Shown here: piece after piece, positions 15,412 to 23,607 of the stretch
Layout: every line of letters starts with the position of its first letter
Numbering within the stretch: position 1 is the first letter of the stretch
NCBI GenBank assembly: GCA_023475565.1
Contig: JAMCVT010000057.1
Location: forward strand, 1-39,559
DNA: 39,559 bases
Direction of reading: 5' to 3'
DNA from: Actinomycetota bacterium
GTDB taxonomy: Bacteria > Bacillota > Desulfotomaculia > Desulfotomaculales > Desulfocucumaceae
Made by a program: the position numbers and the translations under genes
The notes under the pieces: model-generated
Told to the model about the DNA's origin: nothing
Database searches by the model: none
What the model saw: the letters and a program-made list of their open reading frames with translations, nothing else

Positions 15412-16902
15412 TTATTTTTTCAAATAAAGCCTCATCAATTCCCTGGCCACCGGCGCGGCCACGTTACCCCCGCCGCCGGCATTTTCCACCACCACGGCCA
15501 CCGCTATGGCGGGGTTCTCCGCCGGGGCAAACCCTATAAACCAGGCGTGGGTCTGACCGTGCGGGTTCTGTGCCGACCCGGTCTTGCCGGCCACCCGCAC
15601 CCCCGGCACCGAGGCCTGGGCGCCGGTGCCCCTCTTTACACACTGCTCCATGGCATCGGCCAAAAGCCTGGCCGTTTGCGCCGAAACGGCGTTGGCATAA
15701 ACCTCCGGGCCGGGTTTTTTATATATGGCCCGGCCATTCCTGCCGGTTACCCTTTCCAGCGTGTAGGGCCTCATTATGGCCCCGCCGTTGGCCACTCCCG
15801 CCGCCACCAGCGCCATCTGGAAGGGGCTCACCAGTGTCCTTCCCTGCCCTATGGCGGTGGAGGCCAGCTCGGCGCCGCCTATTCCACCGGAAGGCATGGT
15901 TCCGGGATTGAAGGGTATCTCTCCCCCCTGCACCGGGTAATCCCCCCTGATGCGGCCGCCGGCGTCATAGCCTATAGGGCTGAAGCCAAAGGATCTGGCG
16001 GCCTTTTTAAGGTTTTCCTCCCCCAGGTCGAGGGCCTGCCCGGCAAAGTAGGTGTTGCACGATACCGCCATGGCGCTGTTGAAGTCGACATTTCCGTGCA
16101 CGCCGGTGTCCTTTAAAACAAACCCGTCCACCGTAATGCTGCCCTGGCATACCTTTTTACTGTTCAATAATTCCGGTTTTGATTCCAGTAATGCGGCCCC
16201 GGTAATAACCTTGAAGGTGGACCCCGGGGGGTAAATGCCACGGGACGCCCTGTTTAAAAGAGGGGCGGAATCGGTCTGTCCCTTCAGCACATCATAGCCG
16301 GTGATATTAACCTCTGCCAGCTTGCCATTTTTATTGACCTTTTCTGTTCTGACCACATCTTCAACTGTTTCCGGGTCAAAGGACGGCGCGCTGGACACGG
16401 CCAGCACCGCCCCGGTCCGGGGGTCAAGGGCCACCACCGCCCCGCTCCTTCCGGCCAGCAGGGAGGCTGCCTTTTTCTGCAGCCTGCTGTCCACGCTAAG
16501 GGTTATGTCATAGCCGTACCTCGGCCTGCCCAGCACCCTGTCCACCAGGGCCTGTATTTTTCCGGCATCATCCAGGGCCAGCAGGTAGCTGTCAAAGGTG
16601 GACTCCACCCCGGTCCTGCCGTAGCGCTGCGAAACGAAGCCAAGCAGGTGGGCGGTATCCGGGCCAAAGGGGTATACCCTTTTCTTTACTCCCTTGACCA
16701 CCCTGTCCTCGGCCAGCACAACATCCTGCCGATCGTAAATGGTTCCCCTGGTCATCCCCTTTTCGGCGGCGGCCAGCCGCCTGTTGTGCGGGTCGGTAGA
16801 AAGCTTTGGACCCACAACCACATTGAGGTAGCCCAGGTAAACCACCAGCACGGCGAATATGGCTATTAAAAAATAGGCCAGCTTTCTTATATTGTCATTC
16901 AT
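15412..16902 (-). CDS. Class B penicillin-binding protein (PbpA-like transpeptidase)
   Basis: A short cytoplasmic N-terminus and one membrane helix (about 8-28) anchor a periplasm-facing D,D-transpeptidase. Catalytic motifs are all present: the serine in YPPGSTFKVI, the SCN triad motif in MAVSCNTYF, and KTG in VAGKTGSAQN. There is no glycosyltransferase domain. At 496 aa it matches the size of mycobacterial PbpA. It overlaps the upstream SEDS gene by 8 nt, which supports a SEDS-bPBP pair making septal or elongation peptidoglycan. The ATG at 16902 has GAGG about 9 nt upstream. Confidence 0.96.
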   Translation of the reverse strand: MNDNIRKLAYFLIAIFAVLVVYLGYLNVVVGPKLSTDPHNRRLAAAEKGMTRGTIYDRQDVVLAEDRVVKGVKKRVYPFGPDTAHLLGFVSQRYGRTGVESTFDSYLLALDDAGKIQALVDRVLGRPRYGYDITLSVDSRLQKKAASLLAGRSGAVVALDPRTGAVLAVSSAPSFDPETVEDVVRTEKVNKNGKLAEVNITGYDVLKGQTDSAPLLNRASRGIYPPGSTFKVITGAALLESKPELLNSKKVCQGSITVDGFVLKDTGVHGNVDFNSAMAVSCNTYFAGQALDLGEENLKKAARSFGFSPIGYDAGGRIRGDYPVQGGEIPFNPGTMPSGGIGGAELASTAIGQGRTLVSPFQMALVAAGVANGGAIMRPYTLERVTGRNGRAIYKKPGPEVYANAVSAQTARLLADAMEQCVKRGTGAQASVPGVRVAGKTGSAQNPHGQTHAWFIGFAPAENPAIAVAVVVENAGGGGNVAAPVARELMRLYLKK

Positions 16903-18205
16903 GGGTATTTGCCTCGTGGGATATGTTCATTAGCATCCCCAGTATGATAAAATTGGCCAGCAGAGAGCTTCCCCCGTAGCTTATAAAGGGCAGCGTCACC
17001 CCGGTAAGGGGGAGAAGCTTGGTCACCCCCGCTATTATGGTAAAGGACTGGAAGCCCATCAGGGCCGTAAGCCCGGCGGCCAAAAGCTTGGAAAAGTCAT
17101 CCCTGGACTCCAGGGCTATTTTAAAGCCCCTGAATATGAAGAACACATACAGAATAATTATCCCCACTCCCCCCAGAAGACCCATTTCTTCCGTTATGGC
17201 GGAGAATATAAAATCGGTGTGCACGGCGGGTATAAACAGTGGATAGCCCCCGCCCAGTCCGGTTCCGGTCAGACCCCCGGCGCCTATGGCGAAAAGGGAC
17301 TGCACTATCTGGTAGGCCTGGTTGTAGGCCCTGTCACCCAGATCTATAAAATTATACGGGTTTAAAAGCCATATATCCACCCTCTGCCTGACGTGGCCGA
17401 AAAGAAAGTAGCTGAAGGTGCCGCCCCCCATAAAAAGGACAAGTCCCACACCAATATACAGCATCCTGGCGGTGGCCACATAAACCATGGCCAGGAAGGT
17501 CCCAAAATATATAAGGGCGGTCCCCAGGTCCCTCTGGAAAACCAGAAGCAGCAGTGATATTCCCCACATGCCCAGCAGGGGCCCCCAGGACCTGGGCCCG
17601 GGAAGGGATATCCCCCGGACGGTCACAGTATCCCTGGCCAGCACCATCCTGTTTTCCGACATGAAGGAGGCCAGGAAGAGCACCACCAGTATTTTAACAA
17701 ACTCCGAGGGCTGAAGGTGGAAAGCTCCAAAATTCAGCCAGCTTTTGGCCCCGCCCTCCTCGGTTCCGAAAAAAATTGGTATTATAAGGGCCACTGCCCC
17801 CATAAGCCCGTATATATATTTGTAGTCTGACAGCCGGCGGTAATTTGTAAACAGCCTGGTGGTAAGAAACATCAGTGTAAGCCCGGCCAGCACCCAGATA
17901 AACTGCCTTACCGCATAAAACTGGTTGATCCGGTAGAGCATGATAAGGCTGGTATAGGAAAGCACCGCCACCACCGGCAGCAGAAAAGGGTCAGCCTTGA
18001 ACCTGAGGGCCTGAAAAAGAAAGGCCGCCAGTAAAAAGGCCAGTGCCGGGGCCGACGCACCTATTACATAGGGGCGTGGATCTCCTCCCGCCCAGAGATA
18101 GGCGGCAGCAGCCCCGGCGGCCAGGTACAGCCCGGCCAGGACCAGCAGCTTTATCTCATTTCCCCTGCCGCTTTCCCGGATTACCATACTATTCATCGAT
18201 TTCAA
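16895..18205 (-). CDS. SEDS-family peptidoglycan glycosyltransferase (FtsW/RodA)
   Basis: SEDS proteins polymerise glycan strands from lipid II together with a class B PBP. The 436-aa protein is almost entirely membrane-embedded (about 10-12 helices). Family segments include LNFGAFHLQPSEFVKILVVL, FQRDLGTALIYFGTF, AYNQAYQIVQSLFAIGAGG and LPFISYGGSSLLANFIILG. Sequence alone does not separate FtsW from RodA. Its neighbour PBP and the mycobacteria-like order favour RodA. It overlaps the phosphatase gene by 17 nt and the PBP gene by 8 nt. The exact start is uncertain, with three ATG codons within the first seven positions. Confidence 0.95.
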   Translation of the reverse strand: MKSMNSMVIRESGRGNEIKLLVLAGLYLAAGAAAAYLWAGGDPRPYVIGASAPALAFLLAAFLFQALRFKADPFLLPVVAVLSYTSLIMLYRINQFYAVRQFIWVLAGLTLMFLTTRLFTNYRRLSDYKYIYGLMGAVALIIPIFFGTEEGGAKSWLNFGAFHLQPSEFVKILVVLFLASFMSENRMVLARDTVTVRGISLPGPRSWGPLLGMWGISLLLLVFQRDLGTALIYFGTFLAMVYVATARMLYIGVGLVLFMGGGTFSYFLFGHVRQRVDIWLLNPYNFIDLGDRAYNQAYQIVQSLFAIGAGGLTGTGLGGGYPLFIPAVHTDFIFSAITEEMGLLGGVGIIILYVFFIFRGFKIALESRDDFSKLLAAGLTALMGFQSFTIIAGVTKLLPLTGVTLPFISYGGSSLLANFIILGMLMNISHEANTHE

Positions 18206-18902
18206 CCACTATTACAGAAATATTATCATTTCCTCCCCGGCCGAGAGCCTCCTGAATGAGGTCCCTCACCGCCTGTTCCGGGCCGGGGGCAGACTTAACC
18301 AGACCCTTTATTTGGTGGTCCTCCACCAGTCCGCTGAGCCCGTCGGAACAGAGCAGCACAAAATCACCCTCTTCAAGAGTTGTTTTTATTATATCCACTT
18401 CAACGGAGGGGTCTGTGCCCAGGGCCCGGGTCAGAACATTCCTGTGCGGGTGCTCACGGGCCTGCTCCCTGGTAATCCCCCCCTGCTTCAGCATTTCGTG
18501 GACCAGCGAGTGATCCTCGGTAAGTGAAAATATTTTATCTCCTCTTATTATATATGCCCTGCTGTCCCCCACATGGGCAAGGGTCATCTCCCTGTCCTTT
18601 ATTACGGCGGCAGTCAGGGTGGTTCCCATTCCCCGGCACGAGCTGTCTTTTTGAGAAGCTTCGTAAACATTGCTGTTGGCGGCCCGAACACCCTTTAACA
18701 GCTTCTTTTCCAGCCCGTTTTTCTTAACCGCCCGGAGCTCGCCGGCCACTGACTCTAGGGCCATGCGGCTGGCCACTTCACCGGCAAGGTGCCCCCCCAT
18801 GCCGTCGGCAACAGCAAAAAAGGCCAGATCCGGAATAACGCAGATGCTATCCTCGTTTCGCTTCCTTATGAGGCCCACTTCTGTTCCCTGACTCCACTTC
18901 AT
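18189..18902 (-). CDS. PP2C-family Ser/Thr protein phosphatase (Stp/PrpC/PstP type)
   Basis: This is the partner phosphatase of the PASTA kinase. The 237-aa catalytic domain shows RKRNEDSI, ADGMGGHLAGEVAS, GDSRAYI, LCSDGLSGL and GGNDNISVIVV, which supply the metal-binding aspartates. It is cytoplasmic, without the membrane helix of mycobacterial PstP. The ATG at 18902 has GAGGTGG just upstream, located inside the end of the FHA gene, so the two reading frames overlap by 56 nt. It overlaps the SEDS gene by 17 nt at the other end, implying translational coupling. Confidence 0.96.
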   Translation of the reverse strand: MKWSQGTEVGLIRKRNEDSICVIPDLAFFAVADGMGGHLAGEVASRMALESVAGELRAVKKNGLEKKLLKGVRAANSNVYEASQKDSSCRGMGTTLTAAVIKDREMTLAHVGDSRAYIIRGDKIFSLTEDHSLVHEMLKQGGITREQAREHPHRNVLTRALGTDPSVEVDIIKTTLEEGDFVLLCSDGLSGLVEDHQIKGLVKSAPGPEQAVRDLIQEALGRGGNDNISVIVVEIDE

Positions 18903-19401
18903 ATGACCACCTCACAAACTGCATGGTGACGCCGCCAATTCTTATCCTGTCGCCGTCCGCAAGAACAGTTGGTTTATCAATCCTGATGTCGTTTAGATAT
19001 GTCCCGTTTTTACTGCCGCGGTCCTCCAGCCAGTACTGGCCGTCTTTCCCGTAAAAAGCCGCGTGGTCCACCGAGGCGTAGGGGTCCCCCAGAAGAATGA
19101 TGTTTCGGCCCCCACGGCCAAGGGTCAGCTCATCCCCACCCTTTAAGGGGTACACATTTCCCGCCTGCAGACCGGGGTCCGAAGATCCCAGCACCGCCAG
19201 TCCGGCCGCCGCCCCGGGCAGGGGGGCAATGTCCCGGCCGGAGATTTCCGCAGCCCCCCCGGCCCTGTTCACCCGCGGGGGGGCTCCTCCCGGCTGCCCG
19301 TACTTTATATCCCGGAAAACCATCTTTATCAACTGAAATATAAATACAAACAGCATCAGCAGAAATATATAGCGGAAGACCGTCAGGAATATATCAATCA
19401 A
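18847..19401 (-). CDS. Membrane-anchored FHA-domain protein (FhaB-like)
   Basis: FHA domains bind phosphothreonine. The 184-aa protein has an N-terminal membrane helix (about 5-27, IFLTVFRYIFLLMLFVFIFQ), a linker of about 75 residues rich in Gly and Ala, and an FHA domain at about 90-165 with LGRGG, SVDHAAFY and GSKNGTYLNDIRI, the phosphothreonine-contacting loops. The order and size resemble mycobacterial FhaB, a PknB/PknA substrate. The C-terminal 19 codons overlap the start of the phosphatase gene. This is a long overlap that may set expression of the two in a fixed ratio. It starts 2 nt after the stop of the DUF3662-FHA gene. Confidence 0.93.
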   Translation of the reverse strand: MIDIFLTVFRYIFLLMLFVFIFQLIKMVFRDIKYGQPGGAPPRVNRAGGAAEISGRDIAPLPGAAAGLAVLGSSDPGLQAGNVYPLKGGDELTLGRGGRNIILLGDPYASVDHAAFYGKDGQYWLEDRGSKNGTYLNDIRIDKPTVLADGDRIRIGGVTMQFVRWSYEVESGNRSGPHKEAKRG

Positions 19402-19403
19402 TT

Positions 19404-20177
19404 CTAATCCACCTTAAAGACGCACAGTGCGGCGCCAATTTTTACACTGTCACCGGGCTCCATGATCCTGTTCCTGATTCTTTCGCCGTTCACAAAGGTT
19501 CCGTTAGTGCTGTCCAGATCGGTTAGCAGCCATTTCCCCTGCCGGGGCTCAAGCATGGCGTGCCTCCGGGAAACACTCTCATCCTGGAAAACTATATCGC
19601 AGGACTCCCTCCTGCCCAGCACCAGCGGGTAGTCATACAGCCTGATGATCCTGCCGGCCAGTGGGCCTTCCACCACCTCAAGGCAGCAGCCGGACTTCTG
19701 TCCAACGGCCGGCAGCGGTGAGGTATCCCTGGTAATACGGTAATTCAGGGTGTTCTCAAAACCCCTGCCGCCGGCTTCACTGTCCCCCGGAACATCTACA
19801 CCGGCCCGGGATCCGCCGAATCCCCCGCTGACCCGTATACTCCCGGGCTTTAGTTCCTCATCTTCAAGAAATTTAACCCGGGGGTCGGCCACCAGGGTAA
19901 AGTCCTTTTCCTCGGCCTTTTGGCGCAGGTAATCCTGCAGCTCACCGGAAAGGGCCCCGGAGAGATAGGAAATGGACGCATAGTCTTCCGTGCTTAAGTA
20001 TACCTCATATTCATTGGGGGCATAGACAAGATTGACGCTTACCCTTTTGCGGTCGCGCATTTCACGGGCCAGCTTTTTGGCTATTTCCAGGGGCTGCACC
20101 CGGCCTTTAAACTTATCCCTGAAAAAACCTTCTATGTATTTTTCAAGGCTTCCCTCCAGTCCCGAAAAAAAACTCAT
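19404..20177 (-). CDS. DUF3662 and FHA domain protein (FhaA-like)
   Basis: The N-terminal DUF3662 domain (about 1-115) begins MSFFSGLEGSLEKYIEGFF and contains RVQPLEIAKKLAREM. A linker of about 65 residues leads to a C-terminal FHA domain (about 165-257) with LVLGRRESCDIVF, VSRRHAML and DLDSTNGTFVNGERI. This is the architecture of mycobacterial FhaA, although FhaA is longer because of its linker. FhaA binds the phosphorylated pseudokinase MviN in mycobacteria; whether an equivalent partner exists here cannot be seen. The ATG at 20177 has GGGGTGGAGCC upstream. Confidence 0.94.
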   Translation of the reverse strand: MSFFSGLEGSLEKYIEGFFRDKFKGRVQPLEIAKKLAREMRDRKRVSVNLVYAPNEYEVYLSTEDYASISYLSGALSGELQDYLRQKAEEKDFTLVADPRVKFLEDEELKPGSIRVSGGFGGSRAGVDVPGDSEAGGRGFENTLNYRITRDTSPLPAVGQKSGCCLEVVEGPLAGRIIRLYDYPLVLGRRESCDIVFQDESVSRRHAMLEPRQGKWLLTDLDSTNGTFVNGERIRNRIMEPGDSVKIGAALCVFKVD

Positions 20178-20209
20178 GGCTCCACCCCCTTACCGCCAGA
20201 TCCCTTTCA

Positions 20210-20275
20210 TTATCCGCCAGATATCAGTGCCCTTGCCATATCGTGCATATTGTCTGCAAGTACCATTATATCCAT
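20210..20275 (-). CDS. Possible 21-codon small ORF between rlmN and the FHA gene
   Basis: The 109-nt gap between rlmN and the DUF3662-FHA gene holds an ATG with GAAGGA 6 nt upstream, followed by 21 codons (DIMVLADNMHDMARALISGG) and TAA. Such a short frame can arise by chance. The good spacing of the ribosome binding site is the only support. It may be a leader peptide or nothing. Confidence 0.25.
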   Translation of the reverse strand: MDIMVLADNMHDMARALISGG

Positions 20276-20286
20276 TTAATATCCTT

Positions 20287-21336
20287 CTATAACTCCTTTT
20301 CCAGGACGGCACGCCTTCTCAGCTGACCGCAGGCGGCATCTATGTCGGCCCCCAGCTCCCGCCTCACGGTAGCCTCTATCCCGTGCTGCTCCAGCACCGA
20401 CCGGAACCTTTTTACTTTTTCAGGAGAAGACCTTTTATACTGCCTCTCCCCAACGGGGTTAAAAGGTATAAGATTTATATGGCAGGGTATTTTTTGCACC
20501 AGTCCGGCCAGCCTCTCCGCCTGGTCCGGGCTGTCGTTAACCCCGGACAGGAGGGCATACTCAAAGGTTATCCTCCTGCCGGTCTTACCGGTATAATATA
20601 AGCAGGCCTGCATGAGAATGTCCAGCGGGTATTTCCTGTTTATGGGGACCAGTTTGTCCCTCAGCCTGTTTTCGGCGGCGTGCAGCGAAACCGCCAGGGT
20701 CAGTGGAAAGCACTCCCCGGCCAGCTGCTGCATGCGGGGAACTACCCCGCAGGTGGAAAGGGTTATGTGCCTGAAACCTATATTAAGCCCATAAGCGGCA
20801 TTCACATTGCGCAGAAATTTCACGGTGCTGTCGTAATTATCCAGAGGCTCCCCGGATCCCATCAGCACAATATGGCTGACCCTTATCCCCGAGTCCTTCT
20901 GCACCGCCAGCACCTGGTCGTACATCTCTCCCGGCGACAGGCTTCTCACCATACCGCCCAGGGTGGAGGCACATAGACGGCAGCCCATCCGGCAGCCCAC
21001 CTGGGTGGAAATGCAGACTGACCGGCCGTAGGAGTGGTGCATGAGCACGCTTTCCACAGCCTGCCCGTCGTGGAGGCCGAAAAGGTACTTCACAGTGTCG
21101 CCCCGGGAGGAAACCTGCCTTTTCAATATAGAAAGACTGCCCGGGGAGGCCAAATGTTCCAGCCGGCCCCTTAACCCTGAGGGCAGATTGGTCATGTCCG
21201 CAAAGGACCCGGCACCCTTATGGAAAATCCAGTCGGCCACCTGCCTGGCCCTGTACGGGGGCTCCCCCAGTGCGCTGAAATAGTTCTCCAGCTCTTCCAG
21301 GTTAAAATCTTTAAGATTGATAACCTGTTCTGTCAT
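20287..21336 (-). CDS. rlmN: 23S rRNA (adenine-2503-C2)-methyltransferase
   Basis: RlmN is a radical SAM enzyme that methylates A2503 of 23S rRNA and A37 of some tRNAs. The 349-aa length is standard. The [4Fe-4S]-binding motif CRMGCRLC (C-x3-C-x2-C) lies near residue 115, GSGEPLDNYD follows, and the C-terminal AACGQLRRR carries the cysteine that forms the methylated intermediate. The N-terminal HhH-like region is present (ARQVADWIFHKGAGSFADMT). The ATG at 21336 is preceded by AAGGATGAGGGT. It follows rsmB by 70 nt in the same series. Confidence 0.96.
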   Translation of the reverse strand: MTEQVINLKDFNLEELENYFSALGEPPYRARQVADWIFHKGAGSFADMTNLPSGLRGRLEHLASPGSLSILKRQVSSRGDTVKYLFGLHDGQAVESVLMHHSYGRSVCISTQVGCRMGCRLCASTLGGMVRSLSPGEMYDQVLAVQKDSGIRVSHIVLMGSGEPLDNYDSTVKFLRNVNAAYGLNIGFRHITLSTCGVVPRMQQLAGECFPLTLAVSLHAAENRLRDKLVPINRKYPLDILMQACLYYTGKTGRRITFEYALLSGVNDSPDQAERLAGLVQKIPCHINLIPFNPVGERQYKRSSPEKVKRFRSVLEQHGIEATVRRELGADIDAACGQLRRRAVLEKEL

Positions 21337-21406
21337 ACCCTCATCCTTTAAAAAATATTTCTACAACTATACTATTAATCCCTTTTAAATGCTTATACTG
21401 AAATTC

Positions 21407-22726
21407 TTATTCTGTCCGCCTCATTCTGGCCATAAAAAACCCATCAGTTCCGTGCCGGTGGGGATAAAGCTGTATAAACCCTTTATCTAGAGACTCTTCT
21501 CCGGCAAGGCTTCCGGGCAAAAGTCCCGCCAGGCTTTCCAGTCCAAACTCACCTGAAATTTTAAGGAAATTTTCCACCTGCCCCCGGTTCTCCTCTTCCA
21601 GAACCGAGCAGGTGCTGTACACCAGAACTCCCCCGGGCTTTATGCAGCGGGCAATGCTTTCCAGCATTTCCCGCTGCAGGCCCAGTATCCCGGGGATCTG
21701 TCCAGGATTTTTTTTCCAGCGGGAGTCCGGCCTCCTCCGTATGACCCCGGTTCCGGTGCACGGCGCATCCAGCAGGGCAAAATCAGCCCGGCCGGCAAAG
21801 TCCTGCGGTAGTTTTCTGGCATCGGCCACCAGGGGACTGACGCAGGTTATGCCCAGTCTCCTGCAGTTATCCTCGATGAGCCTTATTTTGTGGGGGTGAA
21901 TGTCAAAGGCCGCCACCATTCCCCGGTCTCCCATCAGTTGGGCCAGATGGGTGGCCTTTCCCCCCGGCGCGCTGGCGGCGTCCAGCACCAGCGAACCCGG
22001 TGACGGTGAAAGGGCATGCCCCACCAGCATGGAACTCTCGTCCTGAACCTGGAAAAGTCCTTTTTCAAAGGGAGGAAAGCCCCTCAGTCCCCCTATGCCT
22101 ATAACCAGCCCTTCCGGGGCATAGGCCGTTTCCCTGACCTCCAGCCCCTCCCCGATAAGCAGTTCCGACAGCCGGCTCCTGGTGATCCTTAGGGTGTTGG
22201 TCCTGACGGTGACGGGGGCCGGCCTGTTATTGGCCTCGCACAGCTCAATGGTTTCCCCGGCGCCAAGGTCCCCCAGCCACCTTTTCACCAGCCAGGCGGG
22301 GTGTGAATATTTGAGAGATATATGAGCAGCGGGGTCTTCTTCCAGGGAGGGAAACTCTATTTTCTCCCGGTTTCTCAGCACACTGCGCAGAACCCCGTTT
22401 ACAAAACTGACCGACCCGGGATGGCCGAAGCGCCTGGCCTGGTTGGCGGCCTCGTTGACAGCCGCCGGTGCGGGAACCCTGTCCATATACATTATCTGAT
22501 AAACCCCCAGGCGCAGTATGTTCCTTATCCAGGAGGTCTGTTTTTCCAGGGGCTGCCTGATATGTTTTTCAAGTATCCAGTCCAGTGTGTTCATGGTCCG
22601 GAGTGTTCCATACACCGTCTCAGTGGCGAAAGCCCGGTCCAGGGCACCGGGCTTAAATTCTTCCAGGGCGCGGCTGAGGGCCAGATTGGCGTATGCGTCC
22701 CCGGCATCCACTTCTTTCAAAACCAT
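21407..22726 (-). CDS. rsmB: 16S rRNA (cytosine-967-C5)-methyltransferase
   Basis: RsmB methylates C967 of 16S rRNA. The 439-aa protein has an N-terminal NusB-like RNA-binding domain (about 1-130) and a Rossmann methyltransferase domain with VLDAASAPGGKATHLA, DAPCTGTGVIRRRP and YSTCSV; the last two hold the two catalytic cysteines. Codons just upstream of the ATG at 22726 (SARDIAL) look like the usual family N-terminus and remain in frame, but no ATG, GTG or TTG precedes them with a ribosome binding site. The true start may therefore be non-canonical or the N-terminus slightly shortened. Confidence 0.95.
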   Translation of the reverse strand: MVLKEVDAGDAYANLALSRALEEFKPGALDRAFATETVYGTLRTMNTLDWILEKHIRQPLEKQTSWIRNILRLGVYQIMYMDRVPAPAAVNEAANQARRFGHPGSVSFVNGVLRSVLRNREKIEFPSLEEDPAAHISLKYSHPAWLVKRWLGDLGAGETIELCEANNRPAPVTVRTNTLRITRSRLSELLIGEGLEVRETAYAPEGLVIGIGGLRGFPPFEKGLFQVQDESSMLVGHALSPSPGSLVLDAASAPGGKATHLAQLMGDRGMVAAFDIHPHKIRLIEDNCRRLGITCVSPLVADARKLPQDFAGRADFALLDAPCTGTGVIRRRPDSRWKKNPGQIPGILGLQREMLESIARCIKPGGVLVYSTCSVLEEENRGQVENFLKISGEFGLESLAGLLPGSLAGEESLDKGFIQLYPHRHGTDGFFMARMRRTE

Positions 22727-22767
22727 TAGCGCTATATCCCTGGCACTGTTTTTTGGGGAACCTATGA

Positions 22768-23559
22768 CTATCTCCCGCCTTCCCTTGCCAAAAAGAATTT
22801 CAGGGCATCCTCAACCCTGCCGGTATCTATAAAGGTGTTCTGACACGGCCCGAAGGGCCTTTCATTGGTAACCCCCAGCACCGGCAGGGGATTTGAGTCC
22901 TGAATGCCGCTGGTGAGGTCCCTTTCGCAGGCCACTGCCACCACCGCCCTGGGGCGGTAGTCCTTGATAAGCTTCCTGGCCAGTGTCCCACCGGTGGCCA
23001 CACCCATCCTAACCCCGCAGCGATCCCTCAGGGCAAGCAGATTTCCTATGCAGCACTTGCCGCAGCGGCGGCAGTTGTCAATCTTCACCGTTATCTTGTG
23101 CGGGCACTCGGTATTCTGAAGGCAGTGGGGCACCAGCACCAGCAGCTGCTCAGGGGCCAGCCTGAACACCGACGCCCTCACCATCTGGTTGTTCACTTCT
23201 ATAAAAGACCTCTTTATACGGTCCACATCTATCTTAAAGAGCTTTCCCAGCCCTATAATGACCGGGAAAAAGATATTGACGCCCACCCTCATGGGCCCCT
23301 GTAGAAAGGACAGCCGCTTTGAGGCCAGAAGGGTCAGCAGAATGCCGGCCAGGCCCATGGCGGCCAGCACCACCGTTACGCTTAAAAGAAGCACCAGGGC
23401 CAGCACCAGGGACTGATTCATCAGTGACTGCCCCGGGTAAAAAATTATGTACCACAGGGCAAAGGCAAAAAGCCCCACCAGAAGGAGGCTGCCCCCTAAA
23501 AGGCCCAGAAAAAGCCTTTTGCGCACGTAATTTTGAATATAAGGTATACTGACCTTCAT
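22768..23559 (-). CDS. DUF116 membrane protein with cysteine cluster
   Basis: The 263-aa protein has two N-terminal membrane helices (about 16-40 and 50-76), followed by a soluble domain with a cysteine cluster: CLQNTECPHK and CRRCGKCCIGNLLALRDRCG, then a Rossmann-like segment (PRAVVAVACERDL, VTNERPFGPC). This is DUF116 (COG1852). Its function is unknown and the cysteines suggest a metal site. The track starts at a GTG at 23595. I prefer the ATG at 23559 (MKVSIPYIQNYVRK) because GGAGG lies 8 nt upstream. Location between fmt and rsmB is common in this bacterial group. Confidence 0.9.
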   Translation of the reverse strand: MKVSIPYIQNYVRKRLFLGLLGGSLLLVGLFAFALWYIIFYPGQSLMNQSLVLALVLLLSVTVVLAAMGLAGILLTLLASKRLSFLQGPMRVGVNIFFPVIIGLGKLFKIDVDRIKRSFIEVNNQMVRASVFRLAPEQLLVLVPHCLQNTECPHKITVKIDNCRRCGKCCIGNLLALRDRCGVRMGVATGGTLARKLIKDYRPRAVVAVACERDLTSGIQDSNPLPVLGVTNERPFGPCQNTFIDTGRVEDALKFFLAREGGR

Positions 23560-23607
23560 TACGGCATCCTCCCGCCGCCGGCGGCTGTCCACCACTGTAC
23601 CGGACTG

